Assembly: GCA_012963885.1 (NCBI GenBank)
Contig: DTUY01000304.1
Coordinates: 1-64,000 of the forward strand
Reading direction: 5' to 3'
Origin: Candidatus Poribacteria bacterium
Lineage (GTDB): Bacteria; Poribacteria; WGA-4E; UBA9662
Length of the DNA stretch: 64,000 nucleotides
Part shown: in pieces, positions 37,530 to 47,128 of the stretch
Position numbering within the stretch: the first letter of the stretch is position 1
Layout: every line of letters starts with the position of its first letter
Notes under the pieces: model-generated
Seen by the model: the letters and a program-made list of their open reading frames with translations, nothing else
Told to the model about the DNA's origin: nothing
Databases searched by the model: none
Program-made: the position numbers and the translations under genes

Positions 37530-38327
37530 TTAAAAGAGGACCTCACTGATATCATGAAGCCCATTGGGCGCGTTAACAATCCATCGTGTCGCGCGGATCG
37601 CTCCACTGGCAAAAGACTCCCGGCTCTGTGCGCGATGGGAGATCTCCAACCGCTCACCAATTCCGGCGAAAAGGACCGTGTGATCACCGACAATATCACC
37701 TCCACGAACCGCATGAACACCGATCTCTTTCTTAGGACGTACTCCAACTATTCCCTCACGTCCATAAACGCCAACTTGATTCATGTCCCGATCCAATGCA
37801 GTTGCCAGCACATCGGCAATACGAACGGCAGTACCGCTTGGTGAATCTTTTTTCTGATTATGGTGTGCTTCGATAACCTCGACATCATAATCATCACCAA
37901 GCGCTTTAGCCACCAGCTCAATGGCTCTTAACATAACATTAACACCAACGCTCATGTTAGGTGACATTAGACACGGAATATGTTCCGCCAACAAGCGAAT
38001 TTTCGCCAATTGATCGGCCGTACAACCTGTTGTGCCAATGACCATGGACTTCTTTGCATCAACGACTTTTTTGAGATTGGAAACAGTGGCTTCAGGAGAA
38101 GTGAATTCGATGGCGACATCTCCCTGATCGATAACATCTGCTAGATTTGCCACAATTTTAACGCCAAGTGAACCGATGCCGGCGACCTCACCGGCATCGG
38201 TACCCATTTTCGGATGTGCAGGATACTCAGTTGCTCCAACAAGTTCCATGTCTGGTTGTCGAGTGACTAAGAAAATCAGCATTCGTCCCATTCGACCGCA
38301 GGCACCATCAACAATAACTTTTATCAT
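37530..38327 (-). CDS. dapB: 4-hydroxy-tetrahydrodipicolinate reductase
   Basis: Reduces hydroxytetrahydrodipicolinate in lysine and diaminopimelate synthesis, in the cytoplasm. The Rossmann NAD(P) motif is VDGACGRMGRML; IEFTSPEAT and VIGTTGCTADQL follow, and the catalytic loop is EAHHNQKKDSPSGTA, with His-His and Lys as in DapB. SHRAQSRESFASGAI is the usual tail. At 265 aa it is full length. The start could also be the ATG three codons upstream at 38336, but GGAG lies only one base before that one. It is a single gene with no dapA nearby. Confidence 0.95.
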   Translation of the reverse strand: MIKVIVDGACGRMGRMLIFLVTRQPDMELVGATEYPAHPKMGTDAGEVAGIGSLGVKIVANLADVIDQGDVAIEFTSPEATVSNLKKVVDAKKSMVIGTTGCTADQLAKIRLLAEHIPCLMSPNMSVGVNVMLRAIELVAKALGDDYDVEVIEAHHNQKKDSPSGTAVRIADVLATALDRDMNQVGVYGREGIVGVRPKKEIGVHAVRGGDIVGDHTVLFAGIGERLEISHRAQSRESFASGAIRATRWIVNAPNGLHDISEVLF

Positions 38328-38402
38328 AATATTCATACTCCATCAATTTCAAAATTTTGTCCTAATAAATACCTAACCATCAAAACAATGGTTAGAAACA
38401 TC

Positions 38403-40700
38403 TCAGTTTTCAATATCACGTGCGCAACGGAAACCGACCCAGGAAATCATTTGATCAGGTAGCAGCGGAAACCTCGCGGTTGTTCTCACACTTCTCGGAT
38501 TTAGACTCTTCCATGATCCACCACGGACTATCTTTGCTTTCCCAGGAACTTTCTTTGGTGTGACCCACTCCGCCACGTTTCCGGCTAAATCATGTATGCC
38601 CAACGGATTTGCACCTCTGGGGTAACTCCCTACTGGAACTGGTGCTTTAGATCTATAATTTAGTAGATTCCTGTCAGGAGGCTGGTTCCCCCAAGGAAAT
38701 AGACGCTGATTATTACCTCGAGCAATCCATTCCCACTCAGTCTCAGTCAATAAACGTTTACCTGCCCATTCTGCATAAGTTTGTGCACCGTACCAACTCA
38801 CGCCTACAACCGGGTGCCTTTCAAAGACGGATTGGACTTGATATCCATTGCTGGTTTTCTCAATCTTCGTGGCCTGAGAGTCAAGGCTAATTAACACTCT
38901 ACCATCTGTATCGACGACACGCTGATAACTGTTCAAAAAGCTGACGTACTCCGCGTTTGTAACTTCAAACCGATCAACATCAAATGCTAAGGTAAAAACT
39001 GTATTGCCTGATTTTTCTGAAATGTCACTGTCTATACCAATCACAAAATTACTTTCAGGAACCCGAATCATCTGGTCAGGCGGTCGCAGATCAACCTGCG
39101 TATTCTCTGCCGGTTGCTCCTCAGGTTGCTCTATGTTGAACACAACAATAGTAATCGGAAGTTTGGTGTCAAGTTCGCCATCGCTAACTGTCAACGTGAC
39201 TGGGATTTCAGTTTTAAGGTCTTCAGTAGACACAAAATCAAACGATGGTTCCCAGCGAATTCGATTCTTATCAAACTGAGCATCGCTTGGTAAATCCGTT
39301 GCGGTATAGGTGAGCGGATCGCCATTTCGATCATATGCCTGTACCTTGGTATCAAGCACTTCTCCTTCATTGACTGTTAATTTTGGTGTTGGAACTTCTC
39401 GTACCATAAACGCACCGATTTGGGTGAAGACTGGCGCAACGTTGATGGATTGCACCTCAATATCAAGATCAAGGGAGGTTGAGCGACCATCTTTCGTTTC
39501 TGCTAAAAATCTGATATTCTTTTCTCCGATCTGAGAGAAATCGGGTGTCCATCGAAACAGATTGCGGTTTGAATCAAAGTTGGTGTTATCGATCGGCGTA
39601 AATAACCGTATCATCGCTGATATTGAACAGTCGACTTGGATTTCGATAGTCTCTCCTACTGCGACAACATAAGGTGGTAGAGGAGTTGCCTTCAACACCA
39701 ATCTCTTTGGCTTTTTAGCCAACACCTGAGTCTTTTTCGGCTTTACTTGTTTTGCTATACTTCTCCTTCGGACTTCGCCACCAAGCCAAATTTTCCCCTC
39801 AGCAGTTGCAAAGGCAAATTGCTTGCCATTGCCCGCACAAGCCAGATTTTGAATAGGCGAATTAACTTGTTTGTATCGATATGTTTTTGTTATCCGGTTA
39901 GCTGATAGATTCCATACTTGTATTGTGTTATCAGATGATGCAGAAACAGCAACGTTAGGTTGACGTGCAAAACAGAAGCTTACAATTTTATCGTCATATT
40001 CCATCAGATTGCGCATGTCGCCTGTTTGACAGTCTCTTACCTCTACAATGTTATTACGGACAAGTGCCATTTGGTCGCCTAAAGGGCTGAACGCCATCAT
40101 ATTCATATTAACATCAGATCCGTTTATACCTTCCCACAATGTTTTTCTGAAACTGTGGAAACTGATTTTATTATTATGGCGAATTACGAATTGATGCTTG
40201 CTTGTTGGGATGAAACGGAGCTCTGTCACATAACTGTAATTCGCACCAATGACTTGCTTCGGTTTGGTTTGTCCAATATTAAATTTCAAAAGTGTTCCAT
40301 CAATCAAACCAACGTATAGTCCTGAAGATATGAACCAAATATCAGCGATTTCTTTTTTAATCTGTTCTGCTTGAATAGTGAATACTTTTTTTTGTCCTTG
40401 GATATCCCAGACGTGGATTGTACCAGTGCTTACAAGAACTGCAATCCAGTGTCTCTTTACTTCAAAGGCAACTTGTTTAGATACGTCGGGAAGCCGAATT
40501 GCGAAAATCCTCTTTCGCTTTTTAGTGTTATATAAATTCACACCACTGGAGGTAGTAGCCGCAATAATCTCATCATCGGCACTATAGTATAAGCCATGAA
40601 CTTTTTGGCGAGTTCCATCAATTAGGATTTGTGAGTCTGCCTCAAATTCCATGACTGTAAAGAAACAGAGAAACAGAAAAAGAACGAGAATCCTATGCAT
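38403..40700 (-). CDS. Exported beta-propeller / Ig-like / FGE-sulfatase-fold protein
   Basis: A 765-residue exported protein. The signal is ILVLFLFLCFFTVMEFEADS, then a WD40-like propeller (about residues 25-310; WDIQGQKKVF, ASASSDNTIQVWN). Two cadherin/Ig-like domains follow (about residues 325-530; GDPLTYTATDLPSDAQFDK). Last is a formylglycine-generating-enzyme-fold domain (about residues 545-760; FDVDRFEVTNAEYVSFLN, PVVGVSWYGAQTYAEWAGKR, GIHDLAGNVAEWV, RGGSW). The active-site cysteines of true FGE are missing from RGGSWKSLNPRSVRTTARF, so it is probably a non-catalytic or different-activity relative. A surface binding role is possible. Confidence 0.85.
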   Translation of the reverse strand: MHRILVLFLFLCFFTVMEFEADSQILIDGTRQKVHGLYYSADDEIIAATTSSGVNLYNTKKRKRIFAIRLPDVSKQVAFEVKRHWIAVLVSTGTIHVWDIQGQKKVFTIQAEQIKKEIADIWFISSGLYVGLIDGTLLKFNIGQTKPKQVIGANYSYVTELRFIPTSKHQFVIRHNNKISFHSFRKTLWEGINGSDVNMNMMAFSPLGDQMALVRNNIVEVRDCQTGDMRNLMEYDDKIVSFCFARQPNVAVSASSDNTIQVWNLSANRITKTYRYKQVNSPIQNLACAGNGKQFAFATAEGKIWLGGEVRRRSIAKQVKPKKTQVLAKKPKRLVLKATPLPPYVVAVGETIEIQVDCSISAMIRLFTPIDNTNFDSNRNLFRWTPDFSQIGEKNIRFLAETKDGRSTSLDLDIEVQSINVAPVFTQIGAFMVREVPTPKLTVNEGEVLDTKVQAYDRNGDPLTYTATDLPSDAQFDKNRIRWEPSFDFVSTEDLKTEIPVTLTVSDGELDTKLPITIVVFNIEQPEEQPAENTQVDLRPPDQMIRVPESNFVIGIDSDISEKSGNTVFTLAFDVDRFEVTNAEYVSFLNSYQRVVDTDGRVLISLDSQATKIEKTSNGYQVQSVFERHPVVGVSWYGAQTYAEWAGKRLLTETEWEWIARGNNQRLFPWGNQPPDRNLLNYRSKAPVPVGSYPRGANPLGIHDLAGNVAEWVTPKKVPGKAKIVRGGSWKSLNPRSVRTTARFPLLPDQMISWVGFRCARDIEN

Positions 40701-40716
40701 CGTAAATTCCTGAGAT

Positions 40717-41355
40717 TTACCTCACAAAGGTCTCTTTTCTTGTTGCGGTAAATTGATCGGCACTAAGAGTGCAAAAGTAAATGTCGTTTGCAACCATATC
40801 GTCGTAATTATCTCTTTCACTCCGGTGGGCAGATTGGATTTCGTCATCATGCCAACTCGCTGATTGATGACCGTCAGGTAATGTCCTTACAATTCGGCCT
40901 GCACTGCTATAGATCAAGATCTCTGCGTATGCCAAAGTCGCAGTATCATAATGAAACCATGTATTTGGAATGAGTTAGGAGGGTTCTATTCAGCCCGGTT
41001 TCCTGGCTGGAGGAACCTGATTGAATAGAACCTAGCATTATTAGCAAATCTTCGTAACCGGATTTGACCATCTAAATTGTCCTCAACTGAATCCGGCATC
41101 CATAGATGGTTGTCGAATCTGTGGTTTGCATCCGTACTAGAAGATCCAAATCTTCTACCTATCAAAAAACTCCAGACCTTTCCCAATCTCAAGAATTAGG
41201 TTAGGTGTTGAGAGACTGCGAACTGCCTTCACCACTTAGAGTGTTAAGTTTCATTGTATGAGGAAGTGTTGCATTCGGTCCAGCGATACTATTAACTATA
41301 ATCTTCCAAGACTCATTATCTCCCTGCCATTCTAGTAAGGTCGCCGATTAAACAA
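40717..41355 (-). pseudogene. Decayed secreted-protein gene with C-terminal sorting domain
   Basis: Minus-strand fragments read in order: ATLLEWQGDNESWKIIVNSI near 41310, then GPNATLPHTMKLNTLSGEG ending at a stop, then a 68-codon open piece at 40986-41192 (GKVWSFLIGRRFGSSSTDA). The last piece is clear: NTWFHYDTATLAYAEILIYS, AGRIVRTLPDGHQSASWHD and ANDIYFCTLSADQFTATRK (to 40717). That last part is the FlgD-like sorting domain of Poribacteria-type secreted proteins, normally introduced by NPFNPxTW, here corrupted by a frame change near 40965. Several frames and stops interrupt it. Confidence 0.7.
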
Positions 41356-41490
41356 GTCAAGAATTGTTTAAGCTGTTATGGGTCTAATTATAGCTACGAG
41401 CCCAAACATCATAGTAACGAACAAAATCCTTTGGTATCGCATTGGAATTGCAACTTTAGTCTCAACGTTACTAGGCAGAAAAAGCGAGAT

Positions 41491-43209
41491 CTAATTTTCA
41501 CCCAATAAAATTTTCAATTCACTGATCTGCGTGTAAGCCTCTTGCTTGGTCATATCGACATATTTTTCCGGAATTAGGCTTTGGTATGAACATTCGACAA
41601 ATGCTAATAATTCCTGCAATTGTCGTTGTAAACTGATATCGTCGGGTATGAAATCATACCCAATTTCCAAAATCTCATCTACAGTCAGATTCCTCGATGT
41701 GAGATGTTTCTTGCGTTCAAGGTTGGTTAAAAATTGGACGAAATCAGCTGGAGAATAACTGGCGGTATGATCCAAAAATCGTCGTTTATGATCTTCAAGA
41801 AAATTATCAAGTGACAGTCCAACTTTTGATAAGACAAAGTTGATAAACTCTTCACGTTCTTGTCCTTCTGGATCAAAGACAGGTAAGTGTTCGCCAGCAC
41901 GTCCGGTTCGTTTGATATCCGGTTCTAATTTGTCAGGCCTAGCAGTGATAATTATCCAGATAATTTTCCCTCGATTATTAGGGTCACTCATCATCCTCAA
42001 AATTGCGCCAAAAAGTCGTTTATCGACATCATGTGTGCCAGCACTCCGTCCTCCAAGTTCTGTATCTGCTTCGTCATAGATCACCATTACATTTCCCATG
42101 ACTTCAAGGATTGACCGGATTCTCTCCCATGTCATTTCGGTCTGTCCCACGTACTGACCACGAACATTCTTGATAATTACCGGTAGGTAACCACACTCTT
42201 TGGCAAATGCTTTGAAAGTATAGGTCTTTCCAACACCGTTTGGACCAGGTACCAGAATGCCGGTTGGCATCAAGTCAGAGTTCCCACTCATGATGAAAGA
42301 CTTCATTTCTTCCAACTTGGCTAGTAACTTTTTGGCCCCAATTACATCAGAAAAATCATAGTTAATAATTGGGAATTCAATATTACCGCTGAGTTCTTTC
42401 TCAATTACTTCTTGCGTAAGCTTAAATATCATTTCAGCAGTTAGCTTCGTGTTGGTATGATTTGCTTGCATAAACATCTTCTGCAAATCTTGCAGTGTCA
42501 ATCCACCGGTGTAAAAAACGGCATCTTTTTCTTTTAGCCCTAAACTAACCTGGTGCTGCTTTTTCAGAAATCGGAGATACCTTTGCCGTTGTGTGTCGCT
42601 GGGGCGAGGAACTTGAATTGCGGTGACAAAAGGAAGTTCAACCACCGTTTCATTTAGTTCTGCTAGCGTTTGTGTAATTAGAACAGCCAGATGGCGTCCG
42701 CGAATAAAAGCAGGATCAGTAAACCATTGATGGAAAATCATCGCTTTTCGCTGTTCGACCTCGTTCGGATGATTGCTTTCCTGACGGTGGATCAACGATT
42801 CAACATGATTGATGATAAATCCCCATCCTTGCTTTTCGGAGTTAATAGTGTGAAGGCTGATTTTGCTCAATTCCTGAAGAAAAACCAATGCTTGCAGTGG
42901 ATGCTGGATACTATCTTGCATATACTTCTGAAGTTCAGCTTTTCCCAGAATGGACTCAACAAGAGCCAAGTCGTCTTGATTACGGAACTGAACACCACTA
43001 ATCAGATCGTAATAGGCAATGATACGCCGTTGATCGCCTTCTGGGGGATCCATCAGCCGTTTGAGACAATCAATTAAGCTATAGAACTGGTCTTTCCCAA
43101 GCGAATACAGATCGCGTACATTTCCGTATAGTATGAATTGATTACTCTGACCAGAATTGAACTTTTCGATAATTGTTTGTAGAAATTGCGGTGCTGATTT
43201 CCAATTCAT
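41491..43209 (-). CDS. Two-part AAA+ ATPase of the PspA/ABC cluster
   Basis: A 572-residue soluble ATPase resembling the Ycf46-type AAA+ proteins. The N-terminal half (residues 1-270) looks like a degenerate AAA domain lacking a Walker A (NQFILYGNVRDLYSLGKDQF). The C-terminal half is an active classic AAA module: Walker A GPNGVGKT at 322-329, Walker B VMVIYDEAD at 374-382, sensor ITARPD at 421-426, Arg-finger-like KRTGRAGE. It ends in a helical lid. It is the last gene of the block, 223 bases after the coiled-coil gene. A role in remodelling PspA or the membrane is inferred from context, not shown. Confidence 0.82.
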   Translation of the reverse strand: MNWKSAPQFLQTIIEKFNSGQSNQFILYGNVRDLYSLGKDQFYSLIDCLKRLMDPPEGDQRRIIAYYDLISGVQFRNQDDLALVESILGKAELQKYMQDSIQHPLQALVFLQELSKISLHTINSEKQGWGFIINHVESLIHRQESNHPNEVEQRKAMIFHQWFTDPAFIRGRHLAVLITQTLAELNETVVELPFVTAIQVPRPSDTQRQRYLRFLKKQHQVSLGLKEKDAVFYTGGLTLQDLQKMFMQANHTNTKLTAEMIFKLTQEVIEKELSGNIEFPIINYDFSDVIGAKKLLAKLEEMKSFIMSGNSDLMPTGILVPGPNGVGKTYTFKAFAKECGYLPVIIKNVRGQYVGQTEMTWERIRSILEVMGNVMVIYDEADTELGGRSAGTHDVDKRLFGAILRMMSDPNNRGKIIWIIITARPDKLEPDIKRTGRAGEHLPVFDPEGQEREEFINFVLSKVGLSLDNFLEDHKRRFLDHTASYSPADFVQFLTNLERKKHLTSRNLTVDEILEIGYDFIPDDISLQRQLQELLAFVECSYQSLIPEKYVDMTKQEAYTQISELKILLGEN

Positions 43210-43432
43210 TTTCTCAGTCTGCTGTTTTGAAAATTAAGGTGTTTACTGTTTCAAAGGGACAAGTTCATATTATGACATCTTTATAAGGATTATGCAATTG
43301 CTTAGACTGCTAGGGTGTTTAGGGGTGTTAATTGAGGTGGGAAATTTAACAAGTGTGGAATCTAAGAGTATTTTATTGCAAGTAAAGTTGATAGGTTGAA
43401 ATGATCCGTCGAGTCAAGAATCCCACAAGCCA

Positions 43433-44269
43433 CTAAGCTTTAACCTGAGGATTGATACCAAAATCTGCTAATTCTTGATTAACTTTTTTAGCAACTTCCA
43501 CTTCATCTCGCAATTTAGCTACTTGTTGCTCTAGACGTGAGGTATGATCGGCTGACTGTGGTTGAGATACAAGAAGAATAGTGCCCCGAAGCGAAGATTG
43601 CGCAGTAATTATGTCCTGTTCCAGTTGTTCCATTGCCGTCTCTAGCTTTTTAAGTTGGTTAAGTTCGTTGGTCAATGCTTGTATTGTCTGACGGTATTCT
43701 CTTTTGAGGTTGATATCTTTCTCATCTTCATACTTTGATTTTGTTTCATTCAGGTCTTGCTGCAACTTTTGAACATCGAACTGTTCTAACAGCGATTTAT
43801 AAGTGATTCGGCTTTTTAAGGATTTTATCGATTCGAAAGTGACCTCTCTGGACATCTGCATCAACTGATTGACCACCAATTGATTACCTAAATTCGTGAT
43901 CTTTTCATCAAGTATTTGTTCCAGTTTGATCAAGTTCTCAAAATGGGATCTACCGCGTTCGTCAAGTTTCTGATGAAGTTCCTCTCGGCTCTCCTGATCC
44001 AGACGAGTTCGTTCCTCGTCGTTATGTTGAATCTGGTCTTCAATCTGTTGTTGTATCCGCTTACGTGGTGCTTTACCTAGAAGAAAATAGTATGACAACG
44101 ATATAGTACTAGCGAGAAATGCCCCTAGGGCAAGAACAGGTTGATCAATAAATCCTAAGAAAATTCCAGCCGCCGCTGGACCATAAAAAAGAGGCTGAAA
44201 AAGACACTCTTTAAATAAATTCCAAGTCAATTTCTGGTATGAAAGATCATTGTCTTGGTGGATAGGCAT
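43433..44269 (-). CDS. Membrane-anchored coiled-coil protein of the cluster
   Basis: A 278-residue protein of unknown family. Two hydrophobic segments near the N-terminus (about residues 28-43 and 47-66: FYGPAAAGIFLGFIDQP and LALGAFLASTISLSYYFLLG) are followed by about 190 residues of charged coiled coil in the cytoplasm (RIQQQIEDQIQHNDEERTRL, LNETKSKYEDEKDINLKREY). The long helices resemble those of PspA and invite a role as membrane partner of PspA or adaptor for the AAA+ ATPase. It lies between the ABC ATPase (138 bases) and the AAA+ gene. Confidence 0.75.
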   Translation of the reverse strand: MPIHQDNDLSYQKLTWNLFKECLFQPLFYGPAAAGIFLGFIDQPVLALGAFLASTISLSYYFLLGKAPRKRIQQQIEDQIQHNDEERTRLDQESREELHQKLDERGRSHFENLIKLEQILDEKITNLGNQLVVNQLMQMSREVTFESIKSLKSRITYKSLLEQFDVQKLQQDLNETKSKYEDEKDINLKREYRQTIQALTNELNQLKKLETAMEQLEQDIITAQSSLRGTILLVSQPQSADHTSRLEQQVAKLRDEVEVAKKVNQELADFGINPQVKA

Positions 44270-44407
44270 TGTGACTTTCTAAGTACGCTCAATCGATCTA
44301 GATCCAACATCCTGCGCGAAAGTTGGCTAAAATATCAGTGGATTTCTATCGTTGAATATTCAAGTGGGCTTTGAGTAAGTGATCAGAGGTGAAAATTAGA
44401 CAAAGTC

Positions 44408-45292
44408 CTACTGGTTATCTGCTTTGTTTCGATAACTTTGGTCAAATGCTTCCACAATACCTTTCTGATCCGGTGCAAACCCTGACATCCGAATATCTTG
44501 GACTAATCCTCCAAAGTCTCCTGTTCGTTTCACGTCCGTGGATTTAAACACCGGAGCGTGGACATCTTTAACAATTGTGGCGCCCTCATTGTCGTCATGT
44601 AGCTTATACTGTGAGAGAACAATCACACGTTCAGCCACGTAGACTGCTTCTTCCAAATCGTGCGTTACGAAAAAAACGGTATTTTGTTCCTGTTCGTGAA
44701 TTTTTAGGATTAATATTTGAAGCACCTCTCGTGTTTGTGGATCAAGGGCACCAAACGGTTCATCCATGAGTAAAATTGATGGTTTTCGAATAATCTCCTG
44801 GGCGATGGCTACCCTTTGCTTCATCCCACCTGATAATTGATGAGGTTTCTTGCGTTCGGCTTCCTTCAAACCCATTTCCTGGAGATAAAGCCTTGCCTTT
44901 TCTCTGTAACTACGATGCAATTGCCTAAAACGAAAAGGACGAATCCATTTCATAAGAAAATTGATTTCCTCTAATTCCATACCGTAAGCTACATTATCAA
45001 TTACTGTCAACCAAGGAAAAAGCGTATAGTCCTGAAACACAATGCCTGTATTACGACTAGGTCCCTTGACGGGCTCTCCATCGACCAAGATTTGGCCTGA
45101 AGTGGGATGCATGAATCCAGCAATCAGGTTTAACAACGATGACTTACCGCAACCGCTGGGCCCAACAATAGCAACGAATTCGCCCCGTTTGACCTGTAAG
45201 TTGATGCCATCGAGAACAACCTTTGTCGTTTTTTGATCCTTAAAAACAAGTACCAGGTCCTTAATCTCCAATGCCAATGAGGATTCAGGCAT
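44408..45292 (-). CDS. ABC transporter ATPase, TauB/SsuB/NrtD type
   Basis: A 294-residue transporter ATPase. Walker A is GPSGCGKSSLLNL, the Q-loop is in GIVFQDYTLFPWLTV, the signature is LSGGMKQRVAIAQE, Walker B is ILLMDEPFGALDPQT and the His switch is FFVTHDLEEAVYVAE. Between the Q-loop and the signature is an insert of about 15 residues (FLMKWIRPFRFRQLHRSYRE), positively charged and aromatic, absent from ordinary TauB proteins. The C-terminal tail is longer than usual. It partners the adjacent permease (6-base gap) and two substrate-binding proteins; the transported solute is unknown. Confidence 0.93.
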   Translation of the reverse strand: MPESSLALEIKDLVLVFKDQKTTKVVLDGINLQVKRGEFVAIVGPSGCGKSSLLNLIAGFMHPTSGQILVDGEPVKGPSRNTGIVFQDYTLFPWLTVIDNVAYGMELEEINFLMKWIRPFRFRQLHRSYREKARLYLQEMGLKEAERKKPHQLSGGMKQRVAIAQEIIRKPSILLMDEPFGALDPQTREVLQILILKIHEQEQNTVFFVTHDLEEAVYVAERVIVLSQYKLHDDNEGATIVKDVHAPVFKSTDVKRTGDFGGLVQDIRMSGFAPDQKGIVEAFDQSYRNKADNQ

Positions 45293-45298
45293 GAATTT

Positions 45299-46120
45299 CT
45301 ATTTCTCCAAACTCCAAGCGTAACGTGTTTGAATGATCTTTAACAATATGAAATCACAGGTAAACCCGATGGCGCCAATGATAAAAATGTACCATAAAAT
45401 GATATTGACACCTATCTGTCTCTGAACCAGTATAATGCGGTAACCGAGTCCAGCTTCAGAGGCGATCATCTCGGCGGCGATTAAAAATATCCAAGCCTGT
45501 CGAAGCGTAAAGCGGATGCTGTTAAGGATTCTAGGCCAAGCGAACATCAGCACAACTTTGAAGACAACTTCTACAGTTGATGCTCCCATGGTGTAAGCCT
45601 TCTGTATCAGCTTCCTCGGTACATCTTTACAAGCTAGAAAAACATCCATCACTAGAATGAAATATGTTCCCAGAAAGATGAGCAGTATTTTGGCCGGTGT
45701 GTCCGTGCCAACAAAAATGAATATTAGGGGCAAAAGAGCTAGAGGCGGGATGAAACTGACAAAACGGACAAACTTCATATGCAACGCTTCAATGACTGAG
45801 AAGCAGGCCATGTGTAATCCAACGAGTACGGCGCAGGTGACAGTGATAGCTACACTGAGAACCATCAAACGGAGGCTATATTTGAGATCCTTCAATAGCC
45901 ATCTATCGCCGGTCCGGCAGTTAACTTCAACTGTTTTGACAATTCCTGTTTGAATCTGTTTCAGGTTTGGCATCATTCGATCTTTTGGGTTTTCCTGATG
46001 CCGTTTATGTGATCCGTAGAGATACAGCGCTATGACAAAGACAATAGGCAGAAGAACTAAAAGTGATGCCAATCGCGCATCAATTTCTTCTCCAACTCGG
46101 TATAATTTCCGCACACTCAT
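45299..46120 (-). CDS. ABC transporter permease, TauC/SsuC type
   Basis: A 273-residue inner-membrane permease with about six helices. The family EAA-like loop is seen in RKLIQKAYTMGASTVEVVFKVV, and AWIFLIAAEMIASEAGLGYRI is the typical region after it. It forms the channel with the ATPase encoded six bases downstream. The first ATG overlaps the upstream substrate-binding gene by four bases, so translation is coupled. The N-terminal helix (ASLLVLLPIVFVIALYLYG) is followed by an unusually long soluble segment of about 40 residues. Confidence 0.92.
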   Translation of the reverse strand: MSVRKLYRVGEEIDARLASLLVLLPIVFVIALYLYGSHKRHQENPKDRMMPNLKQIQTGIVKTVEVNCRTGDRWLLKDLKYSLRLMVLSVAITVTCAVLVGLHMACFSVIEALHMKFVRFVSFIPPLALLPLIFIFVGTDTPAKILLIFLGTYFILVMDVFLACKDVPRKLIQKAYTMGASTVEVVFKVVLMFAWPRILNSIRFTLRQAWIFLIAAEMIASEAGLGYRIILVQRQIGVNIILWYIFIIGAIGFTCDFILLKIIQTRYAWSLEK

Positions 46121-47109
46121 TTTGCTGGGCGAACAGCTTGAATAATCGTTGCATCGTATTTGAGATTGACCTTATCGTTGATTAGTCCATGACTTTTCGC
46201 GAATTTGACTACTTTCCTCTCCGTATTTTGGATTTCTTTACTGTTGAGGAGGTCTATGGCACGTTGAGGATCCAAAAACAGATCTGTTCCTCCAAGCATT
46301 TTATTGAATTCTGCCGGTTTAGTACCAGCCAACTCCGACATAATGCTAATGGCTTCCTGCCGCGTTTCAGGATTCTTAATCATGTCCATGGCATCATACC
46401 AAGCGGAGACGAAAGCTTGAGCAACTCTGGGGTTTTGCTTTAAACGTTTGTTATTAAATACCACCAAGTCGATAATTTCACCGGGGATCTTTTTACTGTT
46501 AAACAAAACGTAGCCGCGTCCTGCCTCCTCGGCCAGAAAAAGGTGTGGATTCCATGTAACAACCGCTTCTGCTCTTCCTGCTATAAAAGCGCGTCCCGCA
46601 TCATCACCAGGCGTGTTTTTTATCGTAACATCCCTTTCTGTTAACCCAATCGTTTCTAGATAACGAAGAAGTAAATAATGTGAAACTGAGAATTCTTCAA
46701 GTAGTATTTCTACGCCTTTAAAGTTTGAGCCATCAATACCATATTGAACCAGAATGCCATCTCCACCTTTACTGAAATCATTGACGAGCACGGCAGCAAC
46801 ATCAATTCCCGCATCAGCCGGTGGAAGCGCATCCATGATTGTCATTGCACAGGCATCCAGTTCCCCAGCGGTAAACGCCTGTACAGAGGCAAGATAATCC
46901 TTGAACTTCCTAAGTTCAATCTCAACTCCGTATTCTTGTGCCCGTCTTTTAAGGAATCCTTTCTCCTCCATCAAGTAAATTGGCATCCAGCCTGTCCAGA
47001 TAGAAACACCGACCTTAACTGGTTTTGCGTATATGACTTGATTGCTAATGAACACAAGTAAACAGGAAATAAGGAAATAAGATAAATATATTTGTAATTT
47101 ATGTCTCAA
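46117..47109 (-). CDS. ABC substrate-binding protein, NMT1/THI5-like
   Basis: A 330-residue periplasmic type 2 binding protein. The signal is LSYFLISCLLVFISNQVIYA, then KVGVSIWTGWMPIYLMEEKG, AFTAGELDACAMTIMDALP and DFSKGGDGILVQYG. This pattern recalls binding proteins encoded near urea/guanidine carboxylase genes, but no such enzyme and no riboswitch is nearby, so the ligand stays open. It is followed with a four-base overlap by the permease. It is one of two binding proteins encoded in a row; the other carries an OmpA domain. Confidence 0.9.
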   Translation of the reverse strand: MRHKLQIYLSYFLISCLLVFISNQVIYAKPVKVGVSIWTGWMPIYLMEEKGFLKRRAQEYGVEIELRKFKDYLASVQAFTAGELDACAMTIMDALPPADAGIDVAAVLVNDFSKGGDGILVQYGIDGSNFKGVEILLEEFSVSHYLLLRYLETIGLTERDVTIKNTPGDDAGRAFIAGRAEAVVTWNPHLFLAEEAGRGYVLFNSKKIPGEIIDLVVFNNKRLKQNPRVAQAFVSAWYDAMDMIKNPETRQEAISIMSELAGTKPAEFNKMLGGTDLFLDPQRAIDLLNSKEIQNTERKVVKFAKSHGLINDKVNLKYDATIIQAVRPAK

Positions 47110-47128
47110 TTTTTGCCTCCGTTAAACT

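Noticed and set aside
38373-38395. 8-bp inverted repeat as a terminator
   Set aside because: No T-run on either strand; noted only as a weak hairpin.
42691-43077. 128-residue open frame on the plus strand inside the AAA+ gene
   Set aside because: Opposite strand of a well supported gene and no start signal.
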